64,000 nucleotides of DNA. Source: Streptomyces venezuelae (GTDB lineage Bacteria > Actinomycetota > Actinomycetes > Streptomycetales > Streptomycetaceae). The stretch's first letter is position 1; each line of letters begins with the position of its first letter. Shown here piece by piece: positions 40,940 to 49,923 of the stretch. The notes under the pieces were generated by a model. The model was not told the origin of the DNA and did not search any database. It was given only the letters and a program-made list of their open reading frames with translations. The stretch spans positions 2,318,001 to 2,382,000 of the forward strand of contig NZ_CP029193.1 in assembly GCF_008642355.1 (NCBI RefSeq), given 5' to 3'. The translations under genes were made by a program, and so were the position numbers.

Positions 40940-42571
40940 GTGACCGTGGTCTCTGCCGACGTCTCGCTCGCCCCGTCCGGCACTGCGTCCACCGGCCGGA
41001 ACCCCCCGCTCCGGCACTTCCTCCGGCGCTACCGCGTTCCGCTCCTGGCCACCGTCCCCACTCTTCCCCTGTACGCCGTGTGGGTGACGTTCCTCGCGAC
41101 GGGCGGCGGCGACCTCGCGGCGCAGGAGGCCTGGGCGCGGTTCGCCTCCGAGCACGGCACGGCCGCGTACAACCTCTTCTGGTACGGCGGCATGCACACC
41201 GCCAACTACAGCCTGATCTCGCCGTATCTGATGGCCGCGCTCGGCGTGAAGACCGTGACGGCGGTGTCGGGGATCGCGGGCGCCTGGCTGGTCGCCGTCC
41301 TGATCGTGCGCACCGGCGTCCGCAGACCCCTGTGGCCCGCCGTGCTCGCCTCGCTCGCCGTCTGGTGCAACGTCGCCTCGGGGCGGACGACGTTCGCGCT
41401 CGGTCTCGCCTTCGGCCTCGCCGCCTGTCTCGCCCTGGTGGGCCGTCGGCGCACCGTCGTCGCGGTGGTGTGCGCCGCGCTCGCCACCATGGGCTCCCCG
41501 GTCGCGGGGCTCTTCCTCGTCGTCGCGGGCGCGGGGTACTTCTTCGTACGCGACTGGGTGCGGTCGGCCGCGCTCATCCTGCCGCCGTTCCTGGTCGTCG
41601 GGGCGACCACGCTGCTCTTCCCGTTCACCGGCGAGCACCTGATGCCCTTCGACCGGATCTTCCCGCCCGTCCTGTTCAGCCTGGCGCTGATCGTCGCGGG
41701 CCCGCGCGAGTGGCGGGTGCTGCGGTGGGGCGCGGGCGTCTACGCGGTCGGGACCGTCCTGACGTACCTCATCCCCTCCCCCATCGGCACCAACGTCGAG
41801 CGGCTCGCCGAGCTGGTCGGGCCCGCCGTGCTGCTCGCCGCGCTGCTCGCCCCCGGCCTGACCCGGGCCCGCCGGATCACCCTGACGGTGGCGCTCGTGC
41901 TGTCCTCGGCCTGGGTGGCGCAGAAGACCCTCGACGACCTGCGGATCTCCACGAAGGTCCCGAAGTGGGCGGTCGACACGCACGGCGTGGTGCGGGAGCT
42001 GGAGCGCCTGGAGGCCAACCGCACCCGCGTGGAGGTCGTCCCGACCCGCAACCACCGCGAGGCCACCGCCCTCGCCCCGTACGTGAACATGGCGCGCGGC
42101 TGGAACCGCCAGCTCGACATCGAACGCGGACGGCTCTTCTACGACGGTTCGTTCTCGGCCACCACCTACCGCGAGTGGCTCGACCGGTGGGCCGTCGGAT
42201 ACGTGGTGCTGCCCTCGGGCAAGCCGGACGGCTTCGCCGAGGACGAGGCGGCGCTGGTGGCGAGCAGGCCCGCGTGGCTGAAACCGGTGTGGAAGGACCA
42301 GCACTGGCAGATCTTCAAGGTGAAGGACCCGGTGCCGCTGGTGTCCGAACCGGCCGCCGTCGTCCGCTCCACCGGGTCGAACGTGGTGGTGCGGGTGCCC
42401 AAGCGCGGCTCGGTGACGGTGCGCCTCGTGTACTCGCCGTGGCTCCGGGCGGAGGGCGCCTGCCTGAAGCCGCACGGCGAGTTCACGCGTCTGTCGGTGC
42501 CCGCGCCCGGCACGTACGAGATCAGCTCCGGGTACGGCCCTTCGCGGAACCGGGATTCGACGTGCCGGTGA
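40940..42571 (+). CDS. Polytopic membrane protein, glycosyltransferase-C-like architecture
   Basis: A 543-residue protein of unknown function with about ten membrane helices across residues 30-330, then an outward-facing C-terminal region of about 190 residues. This layout, together with an early loop YGGMHTANYSLISPYLM, resembles GT-C membrane glycosyltransferases, but no definite catalytic motif is visible. GTG start; the ribosome site is weak. Its 3' end overlaps by 50 bases the convergent gene for a GT87/PAP2 fusion, which is also a candidate lipid-linked sugar enzyme. Confidence 0.8.
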   Translation: MTVVSADVSLAPSGTASTGRNPPLRHFLRRYRVPLLATVPTLPLYAVWVTFLATGGGDLAAQEAWARFASEHGTAAYNLFWYGGMHTANYSLISPYLMAALGVKTVTAVSGIAGAWLVAVLIVRTGVRRPLWPAVLASLAVWCNVASGRTTFALGLAFGLAACLALVGRRRTVVAVVCAALATMGSPVAGLFLVVAGAGYFFVRDWVRSAALILPPFLVVGATTLLFPFTGEHLMPFDRIFPPVLFSLALIVAGPREWRVLRWGAGVYAVGTVLTYLIPSPIGTNVERLAELVGPAVLLAALLAPGLTRARRITLTVALVLSSAWVAQKTLDDLRISTKVPKWAVDTHGVVRELERLEANRTRVEVVPTRNHREATALAPYVNMARGWNRQLDIERGRLFYDGSFSATTYREWLDRWAVGYVVLPSGKPDGFAEDEAALVASRPAWLKPVWKDQHWQIFKVKDPVPLVSEPAAVVRSTGSNVVVRVPKRGSVTVRLVYSPWLRAEGACLKPHGEFTRLSVPAPGTYEISSGYGPSRNRDSTCR

Positions 42572-44585
42572 CGGGCTGCTCGCCGGTGGCCGCCTTCGAC
42601 GGCTGTCGCACCCGCGGGCCCGACAGCACGTAGGTCAGGCCGAAGCCCGCGCCCACCACGGCCGCGCCGCCCACCGCGTCGAGGACCCAGTGGTTGCCGG
42701 TGCCGACGATCGCGCAGACCGTGAAGAACGGGTGCAGCAGGCCGAGCGCCTTCATCCACCAGCGCGGCGCGAGGACCGCGATGACCAGACCGCACCACAG
42801 CGACCAGCCGAAGTGCAGCGAGGGCATCGCCGCGTACTGGTTGGTGAGCTGCGTCAGCGTGCCGTAGTCCGGCTGGGTGAAGTCCTGCACGCCGTGCACG
42901 GTGTCGATGAAGCCGAGCTCCGGCATGAGGCGCGGCGGCGCGAGCGGGTACGCCCAGAAGCCGACGAGCGCGAGGACCGTCGCGAAGCCGAGGGCGGAGC
43001 GCGCCCAGCGGTAGTCGGCGGGCCTGCGGATGTACAGGACGGCGAGGACGCTCAGGGGCACCAGGAAGTGGAACGACGTGTAGTAGAAGTTGAAGAAGTC
43101 CTCCATCCAGCCGGTCCGCGCCGTCAGGTGGTTGAACCAGTGCTCGATGTCGATGTGCAGGAACTGTTCGATCGCGTGGACCTGCGCGCCGTGGTGCTCC
43201 GCGTCGGCCCGGCCCCCGGAGATCGTGCCGCCGGTCGCCGCGAGCCTGACCTGCTGGTACGCGGAGTAGCCGACGCGTATCAGGAGCAGTTCGAGCAGGA
43301 GGTTCGGGCGGGCGAGGACGCGCCGCCAGAACGGGACGAGCGGGACGCGGCTCCAGCGGGCGGGGACGGGCGCGGCGTACTCGGTGGGGATGGGCTCGCG
43401 GTACTGCGGGTGGGACCGGGACAGGAACGGCACGACGACGGCCGCGGCGAGCGCCGCGATCAGCACGACGTTGTCGCGGATCGGCGCGGTGACCGACATG
43501 TTCGGCAGCATCATCTTGGCGGGCAGCGTCGACACGAGGATGACGGCCACCGGCCACATGTAGCGGTCGGACTGACGCTTGCCGACCCGGCCGACCACCG
43601 CGAAGAGCACCCACAGGAGCTGGTGCTGCCAGGTGGTCGGCGACACCGCGACGGCGACGCAGCCGGTGATGGCGACGGCGAGGAGCAGCTGTCCGTCACG
43701 CGCGTAGCGCACGGCGCGGCGGAGCCCGAGGGCGACGACGGCCGCGCTCGCCACCAGGAAGACGGCGATCTCCGGCGGGCCTTCGAGACCGGCGCGGAGC
43801 AGCATGCCGTGCAGGGACTGGTTGGCGTTGGCGTCCGGGTCGGCCCCGAGGCCGGCGCCGGCCAGGTGATGGATCCAGTACGTCGTCGAGTCGCTCGGCA
43901 TCGCGGCCCAGACGAGCGCGGTGACGGCGGCGAAGGAGCCACCGGTGACAGCGGCCGCCTCCTTGCGGCCGGTGAACCAGAGCAGCACCGCGAAGAGCAG
44001 CACGGTGGGCTGCAGGGCGGCGGCGACGCCGATCAGAACACCGCAGCTCCGCTGCCCGCGGACCGCGAAGAGGCCGAGGAGCACGAGCAGGACGGGCAGG
44101 ATGCTGGTCTGGCCGAGGTACAGGGTGTTGCGGACCGGCAGCGACAGGATGAGCAGGCTGACCGCCACGGGGGCGGCGAGCAGCGAGGTGCGGCGGGTGA
44201 CGGGCTGCGGCAGGGCGCGGGCGGCGACCACGCCGAGCACGACGACGAGGCCGAGCGTCCCGAACGTCCACCCCCAGCCGAGCGCCTGTTCGCCCGCTCG
44301 GGTGAGGGGCTTGAGGACGAGTCCGGCGAACGGGGTGCCGGTGAACTTGTCCGCGTCGTAGAAGGACCCGTTCACGTGCAGGACGCCCTCGGGCCCGATC
44401 CACGTCTCCAGGTCCGTCAGCCGGTCGCCCTCGGGGGTCCGCAGGATGACGGCGACCTGCCGGACCGCGAGGACGGCGGCGACCAGCCAGAGGAGGACAC
44501 GGGCCGCTCCCGTCCGTGTCCCGGGTCCGTCGGCCCGCCCGGCTCCCAGGACATCGCCCGGCCCTCTGTGCTCAACGTTCGCCAC
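42522..44585 (-). CDS. Bifunctional GT87 glycosyltransferase / PAP2-type phosphatase fusion
   Basis: A 687-residue membrane protein. The first about 420 residues resemble the GT87 (DUF2029) family of polyprenol-phosphate-sugar transferases: many helices, TLYLGQTSILPVLLVLLGL and the long loops of the family. The C-terminal about 230 residues form a PAP2_3/Aur1-like domain with AAMPSLHFGWSLW and GTGNHWVLDAVGG, the histidine motifs of lipid phosphatases and phosphotransferases. The fusion suggests transfer of a sugar and release or transfer of a lipid phosphate on the outer face of the membrane. The GTG at 44585 has GGAGGG 10 bases upstream; a start at 44669 is possible. Substrate unknown. Confidence 0.85.
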   Translation of the reverse strand: MANVEHRGPGDVLGAGRADGPGTRTGAARVLLWLVAAVLAVRQVAVILRTPEGDRLTDLETWIGPEGVLHVNGSFYDADKFTGTPFAGLVLKPLTRAGEQALGWGWTFGTLGLVVVLGVVAARALPQPVTRRTSLLAAPVAVSLLILSLPVRNTLYLGQTSILPVLLVLLGLFAVRGQRSCGVLIGVAAALQPTVLLFAVLLWFTGRKEAAAVTGGSFAAVTALVWAAMPSDSTTYWIHHLAGAGLGADPDANANQSLHGMLLRAGLEGPPEIAVFLVASAAVVALGLRRAVRYARDGQLLLAVAITGCVAVAVSPTTWQHQLLWVLFAVVGRVGKRQSDRYMWPVAVILVSTLPAKMMLPNMSVTAPIRDNVVLIAALAAAVVVPFLSRSHPQYREPIPTEYAAPVPARWSRVPLVPFWRRVLARPNLLLELLLIRVGYSAYQQVRLAATGGTISGGRADAEHHGAQVHAIEQFLHIDIEHWFNHLTARTGWMEDFFNFYYTSFHFLVPLSVLAVLYIRRPADYRWARSALGFATVLALVGFWAYPLAPPRLMPELGFIDTVHGVQDFTQPDYGTLTQLTNQYAAMPSLHFGWSLWCGLVIAVLAPRWWMKALGLLHPFFTVCAIVGTGNHWVLDAVGGAAVVGAGFGLTYVLSGPRVRQPSKAATGEQPVTGTSNPGSAKGRTRS

Positions 44586-45022
44586 GCGCCGTCGACCCTC
44601 CGTCCGCGTCAGTCCTCGCCTCTGGTGTGAAGTTCTCGTCCCTGATGTGAGGACGTCCGCAACCACCATTTCACCTGGCAGTCACATCGCTTTCTATCGC
44701 TTTCGTCCAGAACGCCCAACAGCGCCCCTGCCGGGCGCCGACGGTTCCCGGCCCCTGGTCAGAGGCGGTTGTGGACGGTTGTGGACTCCGGGCCTCCGCG
44801 GTTCCGGCCCCGGGCCGCGACAAAGATCACATGCGCGCATAACTGTCCCCGCCCGGGGAAACACCGTTTGACCTGCATAGCAGCGGTTTTGCGTCACTGT
44901 GCGGCCGTCCGGACACCGACCGTAATGACGCCGCTTGCCCCTATGGTCGCTTTTCGGGCCGCTCCGGGTCACCGGGTGCGGCCCCTGTCTTTGTCGTCGA
45001 CCGAAAGCAGGCGAGCGAACCC
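44586..45022. other. Divergent promoter region between the GT87/PAP2 and MHS transporter genes
   Basis: No gene is supported in these 437 bases. It is less G/C-rich than the coding DNA (for example around 44690-44710 and 44860-44900). A direct repeat, GGTTGTGGAC, occurs twice in tandem at 44768-44787. A hairpin, GGGCCGC (44956-44962) with GCGGCCC (44978-44984), lies 38 bases before the transporter start and might attenuate it. Confidence 0.5.
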
Positions 45023-46483
45023 TTGGCGAGCGCCACCCCCGTCGCACTACGGAAGCCCGAGCCGTCGGACGCACCCCTGCCCGGACCGGGCGCCGAAACA
45101 GCCCCCCGCCAGGGCGCCACCGCCGACGTCACCGTCACGGACCCCGCGATGGTGAAGCGCGCGGTGAAGGCGGCCGCCCTCGGCAACGCGATGGAGTGGT
45201 TCGACTTCGGGGTCTACAGCTACATCGCCGTGACGCTCGGCAAGGTCTTCTTCCCCTCGGGCAACCCGACGGCGCAGCTGCTCTCCACGTTCGGCGCGTT
45301 CGCCGCGGCCTTCCTGATCCGGCCGCTCGGCGGCATGGTCTTCGGCCCGCTCGGCGACCGCGTCGGCCGCCAGAAGGTCCTCGCGCTCACCATGATCATG
45401 ATGGCCGCGGGCACGTTCGCGATCGGCCTGATCCCGTCGTACGCGTCGATCGGCGTCTGGGCGCCGGTGCTGCTCCTGGCGGCCCGCCTGGTGCAGGGCT
45501 TCTCGACGGGCGGCGAGTACGCGGGCGCCTCCACGTTCATCGCCGAGTACGCGCCCGACAAGAAGCGGGGCTTCCTCGGCAGCTGGCTGGAGTTCGGCAC
45601 GCTTGCGGGGTACATCGGCGGCGCGGGCCTGGTCACCCTGATGACGGCCCTGCTCTCCTCCGACGACCTCCTGTCCTGGGGCTGGCGCATCCCGTTCCTG
45701 ATCGCGGGCCCGATGGGCCTGATCGGGCTCTACCTTCGCATGAAACTGGAGGAGACCCCGGCGTTCGCCGCGGAACTCGAGAAGGCCCACCAGTCCGAGC
45801 AGACCCGCGCGAAGGTGCGGCTGCGCGACATGGTCACGGGCCAGTGGAAGGCTCTCCTCCTCTGCATGGGCCTCGTCCTCGTCTTCAACGTCACGGACTA
45901 CATGCTCCTGTCGTACATGCCGAGCTACCTGACCAGCGAGCTCAAGTACGACGAGACGCACGGCCTCCTGGTCATCCTGGCCGTGATGGCACTGATGATG
46001 TGCGCCCAGCCGTTCATGGGGGCGCTCACGGACCGGGTGGGCCGCCGCCCGGTCATCGCCGCGGGCTGCGCGGGCTTCTTCGTGCTCTCGGTCCCGGCGC
46101 TCCTCCTGATCCGTGACGGCTCCCTGTGGGCGATCGCCCTGGGCCTCGGCGCGCTCGGCATGCTCCTGGTCTGCTTCACGGCCTCGATGCCGTCGGCCCT
46201 CCCGGCCCTCTTCCCCACGAAGGTCCGCTACGGCTCCCTCTCCATCGGCTTCAACATCTCCGTCTCGGTCTTCGGCGGTACGACTCCGCTGGTCGTGACG
46301 GCGCTGATCGGCGCGACGGGCGACAAGATGATGCCCGCGTACTACATGATGGCGGCGGCAGTCATCGGCGGGATCGCCGTCTGGTACATGACGGAATCGG
46401 CCCGCAAGCCGTTGCCGGGTTCGCCGCCGGCGGTGGAGACGGTGGCCGAGGCGAGGACGATGGCTCTGCGCGGCACCAGGTGA
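45023..46483 (+). CDS. MFS transporter, metabolite:H+ symporter family (ProP/KgtP-like)
   Basis: A 486-residue transporter with 12 membrane helices. The family signature LGNAMEWFDFGVYSY opens helix 1, GPLGDRVGRQKVLALT is motif A, and LVQGFSTGGEYAGASTFIAEYAPDKKRGFLGS is characteristic of proline/betaine, ketoglutarate and citrate symporters. The protein starts at TTG 45023 after a 50-residue hydrophilic N-terminus; an internal ATG at 45149 is the fallback. It is expected to import a carboxylate or osmolyte with protons; the exact substrate is not readable. Confidence 0.9.
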   Translation: MASATPVALRKPEPSDAPLPGPGAETAPRQGATADVTVTDPAMVKRAVKAAALGNAMEWFDFGVYSYIAVTLGKVFFPSGNPTAQLLSTFGAFAAAFLIRPLGGMVFGPLGDRVGRQKVLALTMIMMAAGTFAIGLIPSYASIGVWAPVLLLAARLVQGFSTGGEYAGASTFIAEYAPDKKRGFLGSWLEFGTLAGYIGGAGLVTLMTALLSSDDLLSWGWRIPFLIAGPMGLIGLYLRMKLEETPAFAAELEKAHQSEQTRAKVRLRDMVTGQWKALLLCMGLVLVFNVTDYMLLSYMPSYLTSELKYDETHGLLVILAVMALMMCAQPFMGALTDRVGRRPVIAAGCAGFFVLSVPALLLIRDGSLWAIALGLGALGMLLVCFTASMPSALPALFPTKVRYGSLSIGFNISVSVFGGTTPLVVTALIGATGDKMMPAYYMMAAAVIGGIAVWYMTESARKPLPGSPPAVETVAEARTMALRGTR

Positions 46484-46511
46484 CCACCCGCACCCCGGAA
46501 CGGGGCCTCGC

Positions 46512-46888
46512 CCCTGCGGGGTGAGGCGGGGCGTGGCGGCAGGGTTCGCCCCCTGCGGGGCGGGGCGGGGCGTGGCGTGGCAGCCGGTTGCGGCTTGCGG
46601 GTTGCCTGCGAGCCGCCGGTGGCTGATCGCGCAGTTCCCCGCGCCCCTGAGCAACCCACCTCCGCGCACGACACCCGACCTCCCGAAACGGCGCAAACAA
46701 GCGCAACCACCCGGGCCCACGAAGCGGCGCGCGTGAGGGGGGCTGCCTAGGCCCCGAAGCGGCGCGCGTAAGGGAGGGAACGACCCAGGCCCGCAATGCG
46801 GGATGCACGCGGGGGAACCGCCCAGGCTCACAATCCGGGGTGCATGCGGGGGACGACCTAGGGGCGCGGGGAACTGCGCGACCAGCCA
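46512..46888. repeat. Composite direct and inverted repeats in the 46.5-47.0 kb intergenic region
   Basis: The gap between the transporter and the methyltransferase (46484-47022) holds no gene. It contains two direct copies of a unit beginning CCCTGCGGGG and carrying GGCGGGGCGTGGC (about 46512 and 46551). A 29-base sequence lies at 46620-46648, with an inverted copy at 46860-46888 (28 of 29 bases equal; core GCGCGGGGAACTGCGCGA). Between them are four imperfect units of 35-38 bases (about 46713, 46748, 46785, 46823) built on GAAGCGGCGCGCGT or CAATGCGGG-type cores. The 29-mer looks like a repeat common in Streptomyces intergenic DNA. Confidence 0.75.
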
Positions 46889-47022
46889 AAGCCCACCCGC
46901 AGACAACACACAACTGGCCGCCCCCCACCCCGGGGGACCCCCACGCCCTGCCCCACCCTGCGAAACTGACGGGACAGTCGTACAGTCCGACCACCGCTCA
47001 GCCGAAGGGAACGTCAGGACAC

Positions 47023-47700
47023 ATGACCCAGGAACAGTGGGACTCCGTCGACGACTACTTCACCGCCCTCCTCACCCCCGCCGACGCCACCCTGACCGCC
47101 GCCCTCCGCGACAGCGAAACCGCCGGCCTGCCCCCCATCGCCGTCGCCCCGAACCAGGGCAAGCTGCTCCACCTCCTCGCCCAGATCCAGGGCGCCCGCC
47201 GCATTCTGGAGATCGGCACCCTCGGCGGCTACAGCACCATCTGGCTGGCCCGCGCCCTCCCCGCCGACGGCCGCCTGGTCACCCTCGAGTACAACCCCGA
47301 GCACGCCGACGTCGCCCGCGGCAACCTCGCCCGCGCCGGCCTGGACAAGATCGTCGACGTCCGCGTCGGCCCCGCCCTGGACTCGCTCACCGTGCTCGGC
47401 GCCGAACACGCCGCGCACCCCGAGCCCTTCGACCTCGTCTTCATCGACGCCGACAAGGCCAACAACGCGCACTACCTGCGGTGGGCGCTCGAACTCACCC
47501 GCCCCGGCAGCCTGATCATCCTCGACAACGTCGTACGGGGCGGCGCGGTGACCGACGCCGCCAGCACCGACCCGGCCATCCTCGGCACCCGTTCGGCACT
47601 CGAACTCATCGCGGAACACCCGAAGTTGACCGGCACGGCGGTGCAGACGGTGGGCAGCAAGGGCTACGACGGCTTCGCGCTGGCCCGCGTACTCGCCTGA
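47023..47700 (+). CDS. SAM-dependent O-methyltransferase (catechol/caffeoyl-CoA type)
   Basis: A 225-residue member of the cation-dependent O-methyltransferase family (Methyltransf_3). It has LEIGTLGGYSTIWLARALP (motif I), TLEYNPEHADVARGNLARAGL, FDLVFIDADKANNAHYL (metal-binding Asp) and IILDNVVRGGAV (second Asp/Asn). It methylates hydroxyl groups of phenolic or similar substrates using a divalent metal. The ATG at 47023 follows AAGGGAACGTCAGGACAC. It stands alone, between a repeat-rich region and a convergent FHA gene. Confidence 0.92.
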   Translation: MTQEQWDSVDDYFTALLTPADATLTAALRDSETAGLPPIAVAPNQGKLLHLLAQIQGARRILEIGTLGGYSTIWLARALPADGRLVTLEYNPEHADVARGNLARAGLDKIVDVRVGPALDSLTVLGAEHAAHPEPFDLVFIDADKANNAHYLRWALELTRPGSLIILDNVVRGGAVTDAASTDPAILGTRSALELIAEHPKLTGTAVQTVGSKGYDGFALARVLA

Positions 47701-47722
47701 CCTCGCACAGGAACCCGTCCCC

Positions 47723-48115
47723 TCAACCCTCGTGGAAGTACCCGACGTTCACGCTCCGCGGCCCGGACCGTTCCTGGATGACGACCTCCCCGGAGCCACC
47801 CCGGACCAACGGCGCGGCCCCTCCGTACACGAGGGCCCGCGCCGTACCGCCGGACAGCAGCCGCACCTCGGACGCCGGATCAGGGTTCGAACCGCGCAGC
47901 CAGCTCACGGACCACGCCCCGTCGGGCCCACAGCGGAACTCCAGATGCGTACGGGAGACGAACAGCCAGTCGTCGGGTGTCACCAGACGGCACACGTTCC
48001 TGTCCCGCCCGACCCGCAGCACCGCACCCGGCCGGCTCGGCGCCTCGGCCATCAGCATGCCCGCGGTGGCGCCCGCGTCCGCCTCGGACACCGAGGCCAT
48101 GGTCAGTTCCAGCAC
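47723..48115 (-). CDS. Small FHA-domain protein
   Basis: A 130-residue protein mostly made of a forkhead-associated domain: RVGRDRNVCRL (Gly-Arg), LFVSRTHLEFRC (Ser-Arg-x-His) and the Asn of WLRGSNPD are the phosphothreonine-binding residues. The GTG at 48115 has GGAG 9 bases upstream; an ATG at 48100 is possible. FHA domains read Ser/Thr kinase signals. No kinase is adjacent, so its partner is elsewhere. Confidence 0.8.
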   Translation of the reverse strand: MLELTMASVSEADAGATAGMLMAEAPSRPGAVLRVGRDRNVCRLVTPDDWLFVSRTHLEFRCGPDGAWSVSWLRGSNPDPASEVRLLSGGTARALVYGGAAPLVRGGSGEVVIQERSGPRSVNVGYFHEG

Positions 48116-48226
48116 GTGGACACGCTCCTTCAACTCACCACGGCACGCACGTGATTGACGGTTCTCGCGCTGCCGCATCCTAGGGGCCGCCGGGCGGGCG
48201 CACGACCTCCCTGGGACAATGGACCC

Positions 48227-48631
48227 ATGACCGAGCGCAAGCCACCCGGAGTCAATTTCGAGTCCTGGATCGACAAGCAGATCCGCGAGGCGGAAGAACG
48301 CGGGGACTTCGCGTCCCTGCCGGGGAGGGGCCGGCCGCTTCCCGAGGGCCCCGACCCCACGTACGACGAAATGTGGTGGGTCAAACGGAAGATGGCCCGC
48401 GAGGGCCTCTCCTGCCTCTCCCCCACGCTCGCCCTGCGCAAAGAGGCCGAGGACACCATGGCCGCTGCCGCCGACGCGCCCTCCGAACGCGTGGCGCGCA
48501 GGCTCGTGACGGAACTCAACGAGAAGATCCGCGCCGCACTCCGCACGCCACCGCCGGGCCCGCCGCTCGGCCTCGCCCCCTACGACGTCGACGAGGTGGC
48601 CCGCGACTGGCGGGACCGCCACCCGCGCTGA
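48227..48631 (+). CDS. DUF1992 (DnaJ-homologue C28-like) protein
   Basis: A 134-residue protein with the DUF1992 signature near its start: ESWIDKQIREAEERGDFASLPGRGRPL, then DEMWWVKRKMAREGLS. The fold is found in bacterial proteins and eukaryotic DNAJC28; its function is unknown. The ATG at 48227 gives the family's normal N-terminus. It appears to be monocistronic, 125 bases before the next gene. Confidence 0.9.
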   Translation: MTERKPPGVNFESWIDKQIREAEERGDFASLPGRGRPLPEGPDPTYDEMWWVKRKMAREGLSCLSPTLALRKEAEDTMAAAADAPSERVARRLVTELNEKIRAALRTPPPGPPLGLAPYDVDEVARDWRDRHPR

Positions 48632-48756
48632 GGCACGGCGCGCACGGGTCGTTTGGCGGCCCGATTCCGGGCAACTCGTTCCGGGGAACGGGTGTCGGGG
48701 CCTCTGCCGGGCCCCGCGCCCCAGGCCGATCCCCGAGCCGAAAAGGGCACCCACCC

Positions 48757-49458
48757 ATGTCCACACTCATGATCATTCTGCTGATCGTGGCCGTCGTCGT
48801 CATCGCCGCCGCCGCGTTCGTCGTGCTGAACCGCAGGCAACAGGGTGCGGGCGGCAGGCGCGGTCTGCAGCGCCGCTTCGGACCCGAGTACGACCGCGCG
48901 GTCGCCCGCCACGACGGCGACACCAAGGCCGCCGAGCGCGACCTCGGCGAGCGGGTGAAGCGCCACGGTTCCCTGCGTGTGCGGCCGCTGGACCCCGCCG
49001 CGCGTGAGCAGTACACGGCCCGCTGGACCGTGGCCCAGGAGCGCTTCGTCGACTCCCCGCGCGAGGCGGTGGCCGAGGCGGACCGCCTGATCGCCGAGCT
49101 GGCCGGCGCCCGCGGCTTCCCCGACGCCGGGCACTACGAGGACCAGATCGACGCGCTCTCCGTCCACCACGCCCACCACGTCCAGGGTTACCGCAAGGTG
49201 CACCGCGCGGCCCTCGGCACGACGGGCACCATGGGCACGGACCCCATGGGCACGGAGGCGACGGGCGTGGAGCGCACCGGCGGCGCCGGCACCGAGGAGA
49301 TGCGCGCGGCGCTGCTCGAGGCGCGCGGGCTCTTCGAGGCGCTGGTGGCCGAGCACCGCTCCGACACCGACGCGACCCCCACGACCTCCACGACGGACCG
49401 GCACGACACCCGTAAGCGCTCGACCGGCATCACCCACAAGGGAGTTCAGCATGGCTGA
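48757..49458 (+). CDS. Single-pass membrane protein of unknown function
   Basis: A 233-residue protein. An N-terminal membrane helix (about 3-25, ILLIVAVVVIAAAAFVVL) is followed by a basic segment and a helical cytoplasmic domain. Residues about 85-120 (ERFVDSPREAVAEADRLIAELA) closely resemble a segment of the next gene's product (NGFVDGPRAAVENADRILEEAIADL), so the two share a homologous helix-rich module. The C-terminus has a Thr/Gly/Met-rich repeat. The gene overlaps the next by 8 bases, so they are coupled. Confidence 0.85.
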   Translation: MSTLMIILLIVAVVVIAAAAFVVLNRRQQGAGGRRGLQRRFGPEYDRAVARHDGDTKAAERDLGERVKRHGSLRVRPLDPAAREQYTARWTVAQERFVDSPREAVAEADRLIAELAGARGFPDAGHYEDQIDALSVHHAHHVQGYRKVHRAALGTTGTMGTDPMGTEATGVERTGGAGTEEMRAALLEARGLFEALVAEHRSDTDATPTTSTTDRHDTRKRSTGITHKGVQHG

Positions 49459-49798
49459 CGTACATCCCGAAGGGACCGCTCTCTTCCCGATCGACGCACG
49501 CGACAAGCTGGCGCTGCGGCTCCAGAACGCGGTCAACGGCTTCGTGGACGGCCCGCGCGCGGCCGTCGAGAACGCGGACCGCATCCTGGAGGAGGCGATC
49601 GCCGACCTCACCCACACCCTGACGGAGCGGCGCAACGCCCTGCGCACGACGTGGCAGTCCCACGCGGCGGAAGTCCCCCCGGGCGAGACCGGCACCCCGG
49701 CCGCCACCTCGGAGACGGCCCCGGCGGGCGACACGGAACAACTCCGCCTGGCCCTCCAGGACTACCGCGAGACAGCGGAACGCCTCCTCCGCCTGTAA
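49451..49798 (+). CDS. Small soluble helical protein, partner of the preceding membrane protein
   Basis: A 115-residue, mostly helical, acidic protein with no known domain. Residues about 28-52 repeat a module of the upstream gene's product. It begins 8 bases before the upstream stop and has its own terminator at 49827-49886, so the two genes form an operon and the proteins may contact each other through the shared module. Confidence 0.8.
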   Translation: MADVHPEGTALFPIDARDKLALRLQNAVNGFVDGPRAAVENADRILEEAIADLTHTLTERRNALRTTWQSHAAEVPPGETGTPAATSETAPAGDTEQLRLALQDYRETAERLLRL

Positions 49799-49826
49799 CA
49801 GCAGGCCCATCACAGGCCCCCGGACC

Positions 49827-49886
49827 GAGCCCCGGGACCCCGCCCGCCGGACCTCCGTGACATCCGGCCGCAGGGTCCCGGGGCTC
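49827..49886 (+). terminator. Long-stem terminator
   Basis: A 14-base perfect stem, GAGCCCCGGGACCC (49827-49840) against GGGTCCCGGGGCTC (49873-49886), with a 32-base loop that can itself pair. It closes the operon ending at 49798. Confidence 0.75.
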
Positions 49887-49923
49887 ACGCCGCTCCGACA
49901 CCTCCGTACGGCAGGATGGGCGT

